Shown one piece after another: positions 6,429 to 6,823 of a stretch of 6,823 nucleotides of DNA. Position numbers and translations under genes: made by a program. This stretch comes from Planctomycetota bacterium (GTDB lineage Bacteria > Planctomycetota > UBA8108). The notes below the pieces were generated by a model. The model did no database searches. It was not told the DNA's origin and worked only from the letters and a program-made list of their open reading frames with translations. The stretch covers positions 8,949 through 15,771 of the forward strand of contig NZOA01000021.1 of assembly GCA_002695115.1 (NCBI GenBank), in the 5' to 3' direction. Positions within the stretch are counted from its first letter, which is position 1, and each line of letters begins with the position of its first letter.

Positions 6429-6823
6429 ATGGCCAGAGAAAGACCCGCGGACAGCCTGCGGAAGATTGAAGTCGACTCCGGCTTCCTCGAGCAACACCCG
6501 GCCACCGTCCTCTATTCCAGCGGCAGGACCCGGGTCCTGTGCGCGGCTACGCTGGAGGAAGGCGTGCCGGCCTTCCTCGAGGGGAGCTCTAAAGGATGGG
6601 CCACGGCGGAATATGACCTGCTGCCGGCCTCCACCGGCTCCAGGCGCAAGCGCGAGCGCGGCGGCAAGCTCTCCGGGAGAACCCAGGAGATCCAGCGTCT
6701 CATCGGTCGCTCCCTGCGAGCCGTCATCGATCGAGAAAAGATCCCGGGATGGACATTGCGGCTCGACTGCGATGTCCTCCAGGCCGACGGCGGAACGCGT
6801 ACGGCATCGGTCAACGGCGCCTA
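6429..6823 (+). CDS. rph: Ribonuclease PH, 3' part beyond the window
   Basis: RNase PH is a phosphate-dependent 3'-5' exoribonuclease that trims tRNA precursors and rRNA ends in the cytoplasm, releasing nucleoside diphosphates. It works as a ring-shaped hexamer. The visible 131 codons cover roughly the first half of the usual protein of about 240 residues. They follow the family throughout: VLYSSGRTRVLCAATLEEGV at 27-46, GWATAEYDLLPAST at 56-69, SGRTQEIQRLIGRSLRAV at 82-99 (RNA/ring contacts), and LDCDVLQADGGTRTASVNGA at 112-131, whose GGTRT Arg belongs to the phosphate site. The position that is Arg in many relatives (MLPRST/MLPRAT) is Ala here (LLPAST). The frame is open to the window edge. 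It is transcribed away from the isomerase gene from its own predicted promoter. Confidence 0.95.
   Translation, partial: MARERPADSLRKIEVDSGFLEQHPATVLYSSGRTRVLCAATLEEGVPAFLEGSSKGWATAEYDLLPASTGSRRKRERGGKLSGRTQEIQRLIGRSLRAVIDREKIPGWTLRLDCDVLQADGGTRTASVNGA

Noticed and set aside
1..6823. CRISPR array, defence island, phage or transposon content
   Set aside because: No regularly spaced repeats, nuclease/ATPase defence genes, integrase, transposase or structural phage genes were seen.

Overview
The window is G+C-rich bacterial chromosome. It most likely comes from a member of the Planctomycetota or a close relative. This is inferred from a secreted arylsulfatase-type enzyme, a secreted cysteine-free redoxin-like protein and a PQQ-type propeller lipoprotein that opens with a WRGPLGTG motif, all beside core housekeeping genes. 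No transposase, integrase, phage gene, CRISPR array, tRNA or rRNA is visible. Coding density is high and gaps are short.

Layout. At the left (147-1574, + strand) is a lipoprotein with a PQQ/BamB-like beta-propeller. It converges on a long minus-strand block. In transcription order (right to left) that block is: a parvulin-type peptidyl-prolyl isomerase lipoprotein (6290-5262), a small helix-hairpin-helix protein of the Cdd1 family (5251-4973), the chromosome-segregation protein ScpB (4912-4139), a secreted sulfatase (4018-2630) and a secreted cysteine-free redoxin-fold protein (2579-1620). The gaps are 10, 60, 120 and 50 bases, so the first three genes and the last two look like co-transcribed pairs or runs. 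The 120-base gap before the sulfatase could hold a separate promoter, but none is convincing. At the right edge, RNase PH (rph) runs on the + strand from 6429 and is cut by the window end. It is divergent from the isomerase across a 138-base intergenic region that holds a good sigma70-like promoter for rph.

How the genes fit together. Two functional layers are mixed. One is housekeeping: RNase PH for RNA 3'-end maturation, ScpB for condensin, a DNA-binding-type HhH protein, and an envelope foldase. The other is an envelope/export layer: sulfatase, redoxin-like protein and propeller lipoprotein, all with export signals. Nothing in the sequence proves that the two layers work together.

I see no clear new multi-gene system. 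The points most worth a second look are the cysteine-free secreted redoxin with its basic linker and C-terminal helical domain, the Cdd1-family gene placed between an isomerase and scpB, scpB without an adjacent scpA, and a REP-like GTAG-headed palindrome between the two convergent genes.
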